Below, one piece after another: positions 1-6,269 of a stretch of 7,722 nucleotides of DNA (the first letter of the stretch is position 1; each line of letters begins with the position of its first letter). The notes below the pieces were generated by a model that saw only the letters and a program-made list of their open reading frames with translations, searched no databases and was not told where the DNA came from. Source of the DNA: Bifidobacterium breve (GTDB taxonomy: Bacteria; Actinomycetota; Actinomycetes; S36-B12; UBA5976); assembly GCA_945861165.1 (NCBI GenBank), contig CAMATO010000045.1, forward strand, positions 1-7,722. The letters are read 5' to 3'. The translations under genes and the position numbers were made by a program.

Positions 1-142
1 AAATAAACAAATAAGAATTGTGGGAATACTGGCCGGATTACTTGCAATTGGTTTAACTCCATTAGTGCAACCAGGAATACCTGTGCTTGCTTGTGTACTG
101 ATAGCAATATTTATGGGTTTGAAGAATGCGAGTGATAAATAA
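1..142 (+). CDS. azlC: AzlC branched-chain amino acid export permease, C-terminal end (partial)
   Basis: Only the last 46 codons are in the window; the gene begins upstream. Codons start at position 2 and run to a TAA stop at 140-142. The visible peptide is a hydrophobic stretch (IVGILAGLLAIGLTPLVQPG followed by another membrane-like segment and the polar end LKNASDK). This resembles the last two transmembrane helices of AzlC family permeases, which usually end in a helix, a short Pro/Gly turn and a final helix. AzlC is the large subunit of an inner-membrane exporter of branched-chain amino acids and their analogues, working with AzlD. The stop codon shares one base with the azlD start (TAATG), an arrangement that implies translational coupling and strongly supports the pairing. 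The family call rests mostly on the complete azlD next to it, since the fragment itself is short. Confidence 0.75.
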   Translation, partial: NKQIRIVGILAGLLAIGLTPLVQPGIPVLACVLIAIFMGLKNASDK

Positions 143-459
143 TGGAAGCTCGTTGGGTGGCCGTAATTGCATCTTCGGTGATTGCTTTCATTCTTAAATA
201 TTCTGGCAATATTGTGCCCGCTAGATATTTAGAACAACCAAAAATAAAGTCAATTACTTCGCTAGTTCCAATTGTGATGCTTTCAGCTTTAGTCGTGGTG
301 CAAACTTTTGCGGCCGGTCAAGATTTGGTAATTGATGCAAGACTTGCTGGATTAGTGTTTGCCATAATTTTGTTACTAATTAGAGCACCATTTATCGTGG
401 TGGTCTTTGGGGCCGCTGCCTGTGCAGCGCTCTTGCGATATTTTGGTTTAACTAATTAA
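142..459 (+). CDS. azlD: AzlD family branched-chain amino acid transport small subunit
   Basis: A 105-residue, strongly hydrophobic protein of the usual AzlD length (about 100-110 residues). Membrane segments can be seen at roughly residues 5-20, 38-58, 65-80 and 82-100. Between the first two lies a polar loop with the family-like stretch IVPARYLEQPKI. AzlD is the small membrane partner of AzlC, and the pair exports leucine, isoleucine, valine and analogues. The ATG at 142 overlaps the azlC stop by one base, and there is no good Shine-Dalgarno sequence upstream, so initiation is probably coupled to azlC. The 3' end overlaps the convergent dapB by 12 bp (448-459). The pair is not functionally tied to the translation genes on the other strand and looks like a separate operon ending here. 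The specific substrate cannot be read from the sequence. Confidence 0.85.
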   Translation: MEARWVAVIASSVIAFILKYSGNIVPARYLEQPKIKSITSLVPIVMLSALVVVQTFAAGQDLVIDARLAGLVFAIILLLIRAPFIVVVFGAAACAALLRYFGLTN

Positions 460-1191
460 GTCGTCAATTCCAATGGTTAGTCCTGGTTTTTGGGCAATAT
501 TTCTAATCGCTAACAAAACTCCTGGCATAAATGATTCTCTATCAAAAGAATCATGACGAATAGTTAAGGTTTCACCAAGTGATCCAAAAATAACTTCTTG
601 GTGGGCAACAAGTCCTGGCATTCTCACAGCATGAACTGGAATACCGTCAATTTTTGATCCTCTAGCTCCTGGAATTTCTGAAGCTGTGGCATCAGGATTT
701 TTTGCTAGATTATTTGCTTTTCTTTCTTCAGCAATAATTTGCGCTGTTCTAATGGCAGTTCCACTTGGAGCATCAACTTTTTGGGGGTGATGGTATTCAA
801 TAATTTCTGCTGAATCATAAAACTTTGTTGCTGCTTTAGCAAAACGCATCATCAATATTGCGCCAATCGAAAAATTAGGTACTAACCGAAGCGATACTCC
901 ATTTTTTGCATCTAACATTTTTTGTAACTGAGCTATTTTTTCTTCAGTAAATCCTGTAGTTCCCACCACAGGTGAAATTCCTGATTCAATTAATAATGCA
1001 AGGTTCTTCATAACCACATCTGGGGTGGTGAAATCAACGGCGACTTGAGCACCGGAATTCTTTACAATATTAAAATCATCATTTTGATCAATACTTGCAA
1101 CCAGTTCTAAATCAGATGCATTAGTTACCGCTTTAACAACTTCAGCACCCATACGGCCCTTAGAGCCAAGGACTGCAACTTTAATTGTCAT
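448..1191 (-). CDS. dapB: 4-hydroxy-tetrahydrodipicolinate reductase
   Basis: DapB reduces 4-hydroxy-tetrahydrodipicolinate with NAD(P)H in the cytoplasm. This is the second committed step of the diaminopimelate/lysine pathway, which feeds peptidoglycan. The 247 residues match the short actinobacterial form (about 245). The Rossmann nucleotide loop GSKGRMG lies at residues 9-15, VDFTTP at 52-57, GTTGF at 77-81 and PNFSIG at 105-110. The catalytic and substrate-binding segment YHHPQKVDAPSGTA is at about 133-146, with His134 and Lys138 in the positions of the known proton donor and substrate-binding residues. No key residue is missing. The ATG at 1191 starts four bases after the M16 peptidase stop; the nearest AAGGA (1209-1213) is too far away, so translation is probably coupled. 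It is the last gene of the minus-strand run, and its stop lies inside the convergent azlD. Confidence 0.98.
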   Translation of the reverse strand: MTIKVAVLGSKGRMGAEVVKAVTNASDLELVASIDQNDDFNIVKNSGAQVAVDFTTPDVVMKNLALLIESGISPVVGTTGFTEEKIAQLQKMLDAKNGVSLRLVPNFSIGAILMMRFAKAATKFYDSAEIIEYHHPQKVDAPSGTAIRTAQIIAEERKANNLAKNPDATASEIPGARGSKIDGIPVHAVRMPGLVAHQEVIFGSLGETLTIRHDSFDRESFMPGVLLAIRNIAQKPGLTIGIDDLIS

Positions 1192-1195
1192 GCAA

Positions 1196-2515
1196 CTAGA
1201 CTACAAGGTCCTTAAATTGATCCTTGTCATTAAAGCTACCTACTACACAAAGTAAACCTTTTTGTGTGAAAAGTTGCGCTGCTAGCGCCTTAATATCTTG
1301 TGAGGTTACTTCATCTATTTTGCTTAAAGTCTCATCCAAAGATAAATATTCTCCATAGAGCAATTCACCCTTAGCAATTCTGGTCATACGCGCATTAGTT
1401 TCTTCCAAACCTAAAACTAGACCACCTCGTAGTGCACCTTTGCCACGTTCTAATTCATCATCGGTTATGCCATTTTGAGCCACATCAGCAAATTCTTTCT
1501 TAATCAATTCCACAACTTCATTAACTTTTTCTTTTGTGGTTCCGGCATAAACTCCAAATATTCCAGTACCGGTGTAATGGTGTGCAAATGAATAAACTGT
1601 GTAAACAAGTCCTCTTTTTTCTCTAATTTCTTGAAAGAGTCTGGATGACATTCCCCCACCAAGGGCGGCACTTAAAACTGCTATTACATAACGTTTTTCG
1701 TCGTGGCGATCAAGACCTGGAACTCCCCAAACTAAATGTGCTTGTTCGGTGTCCTTCTTCACGATTTTTATGCCAGTACCAACGGTCAATAATTTTTCCG
1801 AAGCTCTATGAGGTAATGGTTTCACCTCAGACTTATCCCAATCAGTTTTCTCAATTGACTTGATAATCATGTCTACTGTCTGTTTGTGATCAACATTTCC
1901 AGCAACAGAAATTATTGTTCTTTCTGGTGAATAATACTTTTTATAAAAACCAAAAACTTGTGCTCTAGTCATCTCTGTTATCGATGTTCTGGTACCAATG
2001 ATTGGTCTACCAATTGGTTGATCACCTAAAAGTGTTTGTGACCAGTTGTCATAAACCAATTCATTTGGCTCATCTTCATGCATAGAAATTTCTTCTAAAA
2101 CAACGTTTCTTTCTTGATCAACATCTTCTTGCGTAACATTTGAGGAAGTGAGCATGTCAGAAAGTGTGTCAATAACTAGTTTCACATCTCTATCTAAAAC
2201 TTTGGCATGAAAACAGGTGTATTCCTGAGTAGTAAAAGCGTTCATATCTCCACCAACTGCTTCTAAGGAAGAGGAGATCTGCATAGCAGTTCGAGTAGGA
2301 GTTCCTTTAAAAAGTAAATGTTCTAAAAAATGTGCTGCTCCAGCTTCTGGAATATCTTCATCTCTAGATCCGGTAGCGACCCAATAACCAACTGCCGCAC
2401 TTCTCACAGTGGGAACAGTTTCAGTGATTATTTTTAAACCGGAGGGCAGAATAGTTTGTTGAACTATTCCGCCTCTACCAGTGTCTTCTAATGTTTGAGC
2501 TGGAAAGCGATCCAT
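1196..2515 (-). CDS. M16 family (insulinase/pitrilysin) zinc metallopeptidase
   Basis: A 439-residue soluble M16B-type peptidase resembling the actinobacterial proteins encoded next to pnp (called PepR in mycobacteria). The N-terminal catalytic half carries the inverted zinc motif HFLEH at residues 62-66. The third zinc ligand is expected at Glu142 in VVLEEI, which sits 76 residues after the second His as in mitochondrial processing peptidase. The C-terminal half has GGGMSSRLFQEIREKRGLVY, holding the family Arg/Tyr pair (Arg298 and Tyr305, seven apart), so both halves of the clamshell look intact. No signal peptide is visible, so it should be cytoplasmic. The frame stays open to a TTG at 2557, inside pnp. 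I chose the ATG at 2515, giving MDRFPAQTLED, because it lies 7 bp after the pnp stop and gives the usual length. There is no Shine-Dalgarno, only a run of A, so coupling to pnp is likely. The physiological substrate of this group is not well established. Confidence 0.95.
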   Translation of the reverse strand: MDRFPAQTLEDTGRGGIVQQTILPSGLKIITETVPTVRSAAVGYWVATGSRDEDIPEAGAAHFLEHLLFKGTPTRTAMQISSSLEAVGGDMNAFTTQEYTCFHAKVLDRDVKLVIDTLSDMLTSSNVTQEDVDQERNVVLEEISMHEDEPNELVYDNWSQTLLGDQPIGRPIIGTRTSITEMTRAQVFGFYKKYYSPERTIISVAGNVDHKQTVDMIIKSIEKTDWDKSEVKPLPHRASEKLLTVGTGIKIVKKDTEQAHLVWGVPGLDRHDEKRYVIAVLSAALGGGMSSRLFQEIREKRGLVYTVYSFAHHYTGTGIFGVYAGTTKEKVNEVVELIKKEFADVAQNGITDDELERGKGALRGGLVLGLEETNARMTRIAKGELLYGEYLSLDETLSKIDEVTSQDIKALAAQLFTQKGLLCVVGSFNDKDQFKDLVV

Positions 2516-2522
2516 TTTTTTA

Positions 2523-4727
2523 TTACTCGGACTTGTCTGAATCTTCGCCTTCAACAACTGGGATTAATGAAAGTTTTCCTTTAGGATCAATTTCATTAAT
2601 TTCAACATGAACAGTGTCACCAACGTTGATTACATCTTCAACTTTTTCGACACGTTTGCCGCCAGCCATTTTCTTCAACTGTGAAATATGTAGCAATCCA
2701 TCTTTACCTGGGTAAAGATTTACGAAAGCACCGAAGGCTGCGGTTTTAACAACTTTGCCTTCATATTTTTCACCAACTGTAGGAACATGAGGATTAGCAA
2801 TTCCATCGATCATGGCCTTTGCTTTTTCAGCGGCAACACCATCTGTTGCGCCAATAAACACTGTGCCATCATCATCAATTGAAATTTTTGCACCAGTTTT
2901 TTCTTGAATTTCGTTAATCATCTTGCCTTTAGGCCCGATGATTGCGCCAATCATGTCAACTGGAACTTTCACAGAAATAATGCGTGGAGCATATTGACTC
3001 ATTTGTCCTGGAGCATCAATTGCTTTCTGCATTACATCCAAGATTGTGGTTCGAGCATCTTTAGCTTGCTTTAATGCCGCAGCTAAAACGTTTGCTGGAA
3101 TGCCATCAAGTTTGGTATCAAGTTGCAAAGCAGTAATGAATTCAGATGTACCTGCCACCTTGAAATCCATATCACCTAATGCATCTTCAGCACCAAGAAT
3201 GTCGGTGAGTGCAACATATTCTTGTTTGCCATCAACTTCACCAGAAATTAATCCCCTAGCAATTCCACCGACCATTGCTTTTAGTGGAACACCGGCATTA
3301 AGCATTGCCATAGTGGAAGCACAAACTGAAGCCATAGAAGTTGATCCATTGGAAGAGATCGCTTCTGAAACTTGTCTGATTGCGTAAGGAAATTCTGTTC
3401 TTCCTGGCAATACTGGAACAAGTGCTCGTTCAGCTAAGGCACCGTGACCAATTTCTCTACGTTTAGGAGTTCCCACTCTTCCGGTTTCACCAGTTGAATA
3501 AGGAGGCATGTTGTAGTTGTGCATGTAACGCTTAGTTGTTTCTGGAGACAAAGTATCTAATTTTTGTTCCAAATCCAACATGTTCAAAGTTGTAACACCC
3601 AATACTTGGGTTTCACCACGATTAAACAATGCAGAACCATGAGTTCTAGGCAGAATGCTTATTTCTGCTGACAAATCACGCAATTGTACAGGAGTTCTTC
3701 CATCAATACGGATTTTGTCTCTTAAAACTCTTTCGCGCATAACTTTTTTAGAAACTGAACTAAACGCAGCTTTAATTTCTTTTTCGCGTTCTGGGAATTT
3801 CTCAGTTAATGAAGTTAACACTGCAGCTTTAGCTTCGTCTAGCACAGTTTGTCTTTCAACTTTGCCACCGATTTGCATAGCTTTAGAAACAGCTTGAGTT
3901 GAAAATGCTGCTACAGCTTCGTAGACATCATCTTGGTAGTCACTAAATATTGGAAATTCTCTAGTTTCTTTGGCAGCAACTTTGGCAAGTTCTGTTTGAG
4001 CGCGACACAATTCTTTGATGAATGGTTTAGCAGCTTCAAGACCTTGGGCCACAATTTCTTCAGTAGGTGCAGTTGCTCCACCTTTAACTAATTCAATTGT
4101 GTGCTCAGTTGCTTCTGCTTCAACCATCATGATTGCAATATCGCCATCTGGTAAGACTCTTCCTGCTACCACCATGTCAAATACTGCATCTTGCAAATCT
4201 GGCCACTTAGGAAATGCCACCCAATGTCCATCAATTAGTGCAACGCGAACGCCACCAATTGGACCTGAGAATGGTAATCCTGCTAATTGTGTTGAAGCTG
4301 ATGCTGCGTTAATTGCTAACACGTCATATAGAACATGTGGATCTAATGACATAACAGTTACTACAACTTGAACTTCGTTTCTTAAACCCTTAACAAATGC
4401 TGGGCGAAGGGGGCGATCAATTAATCTGCAAGTAAGAATTGCAGCTTCACTGGGACGACCTTCACGTCTAAAAAATGATCCAGGAATTTTTCCTAGAGCA
4501 TACATTTTTTCTTCAACATCAATTGTTAATGGAAAAAAATCAATTGAGTCTTTTGGTTCTTTACCTGCAGTTGTTGCAGATAAAACCATGGTTTCGTCAT
4601 CTAAGAATGCTTGAACAGCACCGCCAGCTTGTTGGGCTAGACGTCCTGTTTCGAAGCGGATATTTACTTTTCCAAACGGACCGTTATCTATAACTGCCGT
4701 TGCTTTATGTATTACTGGACCCGTCAT
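2523..4727 (-). CDS. pnp: Polyribonucleotide nucleotidyltransferase (PNPase)
   Basis: PNPase degrades RNA 3' to 5' by phosphorolysis and can run in reverse to add tails; it acts as a trimer in the cytoplasm. The 734 residues show the standard order. The first RNase PH domain (about 10-145) holds FFRREGRPSE (85-94) and RLIDRPLRP (101-109). A helical linker follows (about 230-330). The second, catalytic RNase PH domain (about 335-560) has RTHGSALFNRGETQ (361-374), HNYNMPPYSTGE (403-414) and MDFKVAGTSEFITALQLDTK (520-539). A KH domain carries GPKG at 598-601, and an S1 domain spans about 653-725, ending in an acidic tail. The length is normal for actinobacteria, where the protein is often named GpsI. 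The ATG at 4727 has a good Shine-Dalgarno, and the gene ends with tandem stops TAATAA (2525-2520). It follows rpsO, as in many bacteria, with a structured 203-bp spacer that may carry autoregulation. Confidence 0.99.
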   Translation of the reverse strand: MTGPVIHKATAVIDNGPFGKVNIRFETGRLAQQAGGAVQAFLDDETMVLSATTAGKEPKDSIDFFPLTIDVEEKMYALGKIPGSFFRREGRPSEAAILTCRLIDRPLRPAFVKGLRNEVQVVVTVMSLDPHVLYDVLAINAASASTQLAGLPFSGPIGGVRVALIDGHWVAFPKWPDLQDAVFDMVVAGRVLPDGDIAIMMVEAEATEHTIELVKGGATAPTEEIVAQGLEAAKPFIKELCRAQTELAKVAAKETREFPIFSDYQDDVYEAVAAFSTQAVSKAMQIGGKVERQTVLDEAKAAVLTSLTEKFPEREKEIKAAFSSVSKKVMRERVLRDKIRIDGRTPVQLRDLSAEISILPRTHGSALFNRGETQVLGVTTLNMLDLEQKLDTLSPETTKRYMHNYNMPPYSTGETGRVGTPKRREIGHGALAERALVPVLPGRTEFPYAIRQVSEAISSNGSTSMASVCASTMAMLNAGVPLKAMVGGIARGLISGEVDGKQEYVALTDILGAEDALGDMDFKVAGTSEFITALQLDTKLDGIPANVLAAALKQAKDARTTILDVMQKAIDAPGQMSQYAPRIISVKVPVDMIGAIIGPKGKMINEIQEKTGAKISIDDDGTVFIGATDGVAAEKAKAMIDGIANPHVPTVGEKYEGKVVKTAAFGAFVNLYPGKDGLLHISQLKKMAGGKRVEKVEDVINVGDTVHVEINEIDPKGKLSLIPVVEGEDSDKSE

Positions 4728-4730
4728 GGG

Positions 4731-4739
4731 CTTTCCTCT
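4731..4739 (-). promoter_or_regulatory. Shine-Dalgarno sequence of pnp
   Basis: On the minus strand the bases are AGAGGAAAG, with the GAGG core 7 nt before the pnp ATG at 4727. This is one of the better ribosome binding sites in the window and fixes the pnp start. Part of it (4735-4739) can pair with upstream sequence in a small hairpin spanning 4735-4755. Confidence 0.8.
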
Positions 4740-4755
4740 GTTTTCATTACAGGGG
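4735..4755 (-). promoter_or_regulatory. Possible SD-masking hairpin in the pnp leader
   Basis: On the minus-strand RNA, CCCCUGU (4755-4749) faces ACAGAGG (4741-4735) across a 7-nt loop. This gives four pairs, one C/A mismatch and two more G-C pairs. The 3' arm contains the start of the pnp Shine-Dalgarno. Such a fold could lower pnp translation, but the stem is short and interrupted, so the call is tentative and based on hand pairing only. Confidence 0.25.
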
Positions 4756-4791
4756 TAATTTTATTAAAAGAAATAAGATAATAATTTTGTC

Positions 4792-4802
4792 TGACCCGGT
4801 CA
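4792..4802. repeat. Perfect 11-bp palindrome TGACC-C-GGTCA in the pnp leader
   Basis: TGACC and GGTCA flank a single central C. Immediately beside it is the 8-bp palindrome TCGATCGA (4803-4810). Together they form a GC-richer dyad block inside an AT-rich spacer. It could be a protein-binding operator or chance. The one-base spacer is too short for a tight RNA hairpin loop, so a DNA-level role is more likely than an RNA one, if there is any role. Confidence 0.25.
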
Positions 4803-4854
4803 TCGATCGAGATGCACGGAAAAAATATTGCTATTCCGGACATCACTACCGAGG

Positions 4855-4873
4855 ACCGAAGGTCATCTTCGGT
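4855..4873 (-). promoter_or_regulatory. Perfect 7-bp stem-loop in the rpsO-pnp spacer
   Basis: On the minus-strand RNA, ACCGAAG (4873-4867) and CUUCGGU (4861-4855) form a perfect stem closed by a 5-nt loop. It lies 57 nt after the rpsO stop and about 130 nt before the pnp start. No U-run follows it in the transcribed direction, so it is not a normal intrinsic terminator. The position resembles the processed stem between rpsO and pnp known in Escherichia coli, where RNase III and PNPase control pnp, so an RNA processing or stability role is a reasonable guess. The rest of the 203-bp spacer (4728-4930) shows no gene and no convincing promoter. Confidence 0.45.
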
Positions 4874-4930
4874 TATTTCTTCTAACTAATTACCCGATTG
4901 GTTTGTTTATCGAATAATAAATTAAATGAG

Positions 4931-5200
4931 TTAGCGACGAATTCCCAAACGTTCAATCAAAGTACGGTATCTGTTGATATCAGTTTTGCCTAAGTAGTCG
5001 AGTAAACGACGACGACGGCCTACCATTAACAACAAACCACGACGTGAATGGTGATCGTGTTTATGAGTTTTCAAATGTTCTGTCAAATGATTAACACGTT
5101 CAGTTAATAAAGCGACTTGAACTTCTGGTGAACCTGTGTCACCTGAATTAGTTGCGTAACTTGTGATTACGCCTGACTTATCGAATTTCTTCTCACTCAT
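4931..5200 (-). CDS. rpsO: 30S ribosomal protein S15
   Basis: A complete 89-residue S15, exactly the usual length. S15 binds the central domain of 16S rRNA at a three-way junction early in 30S assembly and helps form an intersubunit bridge. The signature is clear: DTGSPEVQVALLTERV at about 21-36, HLKTHKHDHHSRRGLL at about 42-57, then GRRRRLLDYL and the basic end RLGIRR. The ATG at 5200 follows a strong Shine-Dalgarno, AAAGGAGA. The gene has 116 bp upstream (to ribF) and 203 bp downstream (to pnp), the only two sizeable gaps in the minus-strand cluster. This suggests separate control from the tightly packed genes either side. S15 commonly represses its own mRNA through a leader structure, and a foldable leader is present here (5222-5289). 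Confidence 0.99.
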   Translation of the reverse strand: MSEKKFDKSGVITSYATNSGDTGSPEVQVALLTERVNHLTEHLKTHKHDHHSRRGLLLMVGRRRRLLDYLGKTDINRYRTLIERLGIRR

Positions 5201-5210
5201 TTAATTCTTT

Positions 5211-5218
5211 TCTCCTTT
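5211..5218 (-). promoter_or_regulatory. Shine-Dalgarno sequence of rpsO
   Basis: AAAGGAGA on the minus strand, with the GGAG core 11 nt before the rpsO ATG. It is the strongest ribosome binding site in the window, fitting a highly expressed ribosomal protein. It begins four bases after the last base of the leader stem at 5222, so folding of that stem could affect ribosome access. Confidence 0.85.
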
Positions 5219-5221
5219 GTA

Positions 5222-5289
5222 GGTATTCGGGTGCTTAAACAAATGATTTTCATTTGTAAGGATTTCTGTCACGATAAACCGAACACCCG
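5222..5289 (-). promoter_or_regulatory. Structured rpsO leader, candidate S15 autoregulatory RNA
   Basis: The 116-bp gap between ribF and rpsO is rich in complementary arms. Fold A is a 9-bp outer stem pairing GGUGUUCGG (5287-5279) with CCGAAUACC (5230-5222), with one G-U pair. Fold B uses CGGGUG (5289-5284) with CACCCG (5233-5228), which shares bases with fold A and so excludes it. Both folds enclose a perfect inner hairpin, ACAAAUG / CAUUUGU (5257-5251 / 5245-5239), with a 5-nt loop. In fold B, GGUUU (5280-5276) can also pair with AAAUCC (5265-5260) with one bulge, giving a three-way junction. The rpsO Shine-Dalgarno follows directly. S15 autoregulation through leader structures, including three-way junctions, is known in several bacteria. 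Assignment here is inference from hand pairing and gene context. Confidence 0.45.
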
Positions 5290-5316
5290 CTCAGTAAATC
5301 GTCATTTCCAAGGTTA

Positions 5317-6261
5317 TCAGCCGTTATAGGTGTGACTAGTGAGACGTCTTGTTTCTTCGACATCCAGGGCCATTTGTGAGACAAGTTCGGCCACTGACTC
5401 AAATTTCACAGTTTTACGAAGCTGTTTCACAAAATCGAATGAAACCTGTTCCCCATATAAATCAAGATCAGTTCTATCTAAGGCATAGGCTTCCACTCTT
5501 TTTTCTTTACCGTCAAATGTGGGATTTGTACCAATAGATATAGCTGCAGGTAAAACTTCAGTTGTTTTGGAGCGAACCAGATAACCTGCATAAATTCCAT
5601 CTTCGGGAACTGACATTTGAATTGGTGTTTCTAAATTTGCAGTTGGATATCCAAGTTCACGGCCTCTGTGATCTCCATGAACAACTAAGCCTTCAAGGCG
5701 TGGAAATCTTCCTAACACAAGAGCTGCTTTATCAACTTCCCCAGATTCAATGTAATTTATGGCCCGAGTTGAGGACCAAGGTTCTTTGCCATCACTAAAT
5801 CTTTGAAACACTGCAGTAGTAAAACCATTTGCTTTCCCAAACTTTGCCAGATAATTAGTATCTCCTGCTGCTTTATATCCAAATTTGAAATTGTCTCCCA
5901 CCACAACATGTTGAGCTTTCAAATGATCGACTAAAACTTTTTTCAAAAATTCATCAGGTGAAAGAGCAGCTAATTCTTTATTAAAAGGTAAAACTAATGT
6001 TGCATCAACACCGCATCGTTCCAACAAAGTTAAACGAAAATTTAGTGAAGCAAGTGCTAAAGGTGGATTACCACCAACCACCCCTCTTGGATGGGGATCA
6101 AAGGTCACAGCGATTAAGGAAATTCCTTTTGAAGTTGCCACATCTTTAGCTCTAGAAATTAAATCTTGGTGCCCTCGATGCACTCCATCAAATACTCCAA
6201 TAGCAACCACGGAAGGAGTTAATTGGGAATCAACTTCATTTAAATTAAACCATCGACGCAT
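5317..6261 (-). CDS. ribF: Bifunctional riboflavin kinase / FAD synthetase
   Basis: RibF phosphorylates riboflavin to FMN and adenylates FMN to FAD in the cytoplasm. The 314 residues match the bifunctional bacterial form. The N-terminal adenylyltransferase domain (about 1-180) has GVFDGVHRGH at 22-31, TFDPHP at 53-58, VGDNFKFG at 121-128 and SSTRAI at 163-168. The C-terminal kinase domain (about 185-310) has GRELGYPTAN at 200-209, where the PTAN turn binds nucleotide and metal. It also has SIGTNPTFDG at 242-251 and the catalytic Glu257 in VEAYALD. Both domains look intact. The ATG at 6261 lies 8 bp after the truB stop, with an AGGAG overlapping the truB end. RibF commonly sits between truB and rpsO in actinobacteria. 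No FMN riboswitch is possible in the 8-bp gap, so expression probably follows the upstream genes. Confidence 0.98.
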   Translation of the reverse strand: MRRWFNLNEVDSQLTPSVVAIGVFDGVHRGHQDLISRAKDVATSKGISLIAVTFDPHPRGVVGGNPPLALASLNFRLTLLERCGVDATLVLPFNKELAALSPDEFLKKVLVDHLKAQHVVVGDNFKFGYKAAGDTNYLAKFGKANGFTTAVFQRFSDGKEPWSSTRAINYIESGEVDKAALVLGRFPRLEGLVVHGDHRGRELGYPTANLETPIQMSVPEDGIYAGYLVRSKTTEVLPAAISIGTNPTFDGKEKRVEAYALDRTDLDLYGEQVSFDFVKQLRKTVKFESVAELVSQMALDVEETRRLTSHTYNG

Positions 6262-6269
6262 ATTAATTT

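Noticed and set aside
3046..4371. Several plus-strand open frames of 80-118 codons across pnp (for example 3046-3387, 3655-3897, 4015-4371)
   Set aside because: They lie opposite the strongly conserved pnp coding frame, show no recognisable domains and have the Ser/Thr/Ala-rich look of antisense reading of a coding gene.
4749..4800. AT-rich stretch before pnp (with TAAAAT on the minus strand) as a pnp promoter
   Set aside because: No -35-like hexamer occurs at proper spacing; the best TTGACA-like word (CAGACA) is 24 bp from TAAAAT.
4855..4883. Hairpin followed by TATTTCTTCT on the plus strand as a plus-strand terminator
   Set aside because: The stem is good, but no plus-strand gene precedes it and the tail is an interrupted T/C stretch. 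In the minus direction there is no U-run at all, so I list it as a structured element rather than a terminator.
4700..4885. Plus-strand 61-codon frame across the pnp leader
   Set aside because: It starts inside pnp on the opposite strand, has no ribosome binding site, and its sequence simply reads through the leader hairpins; no sign of a real small protein.
5201..5316. FMN riboswitch or other known metabolite riboswitch near ribF
   Set aside because: The gap lies downstream of ribF, not before it, and lacks the conserved multi-helix FMN element; the context fits a ribosomal protein leader instead.
5323..5328. TATAAC on the minus strand at the ribF end as a -10 box for rpsO
   Set aside because: It matches TATAAT in five of six bases and would give a leader of about 115 nt, but no credible -35 lies 16-18 bp upstream and it overlaps ribF codons. 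In AT-rich DNA such matches are common.
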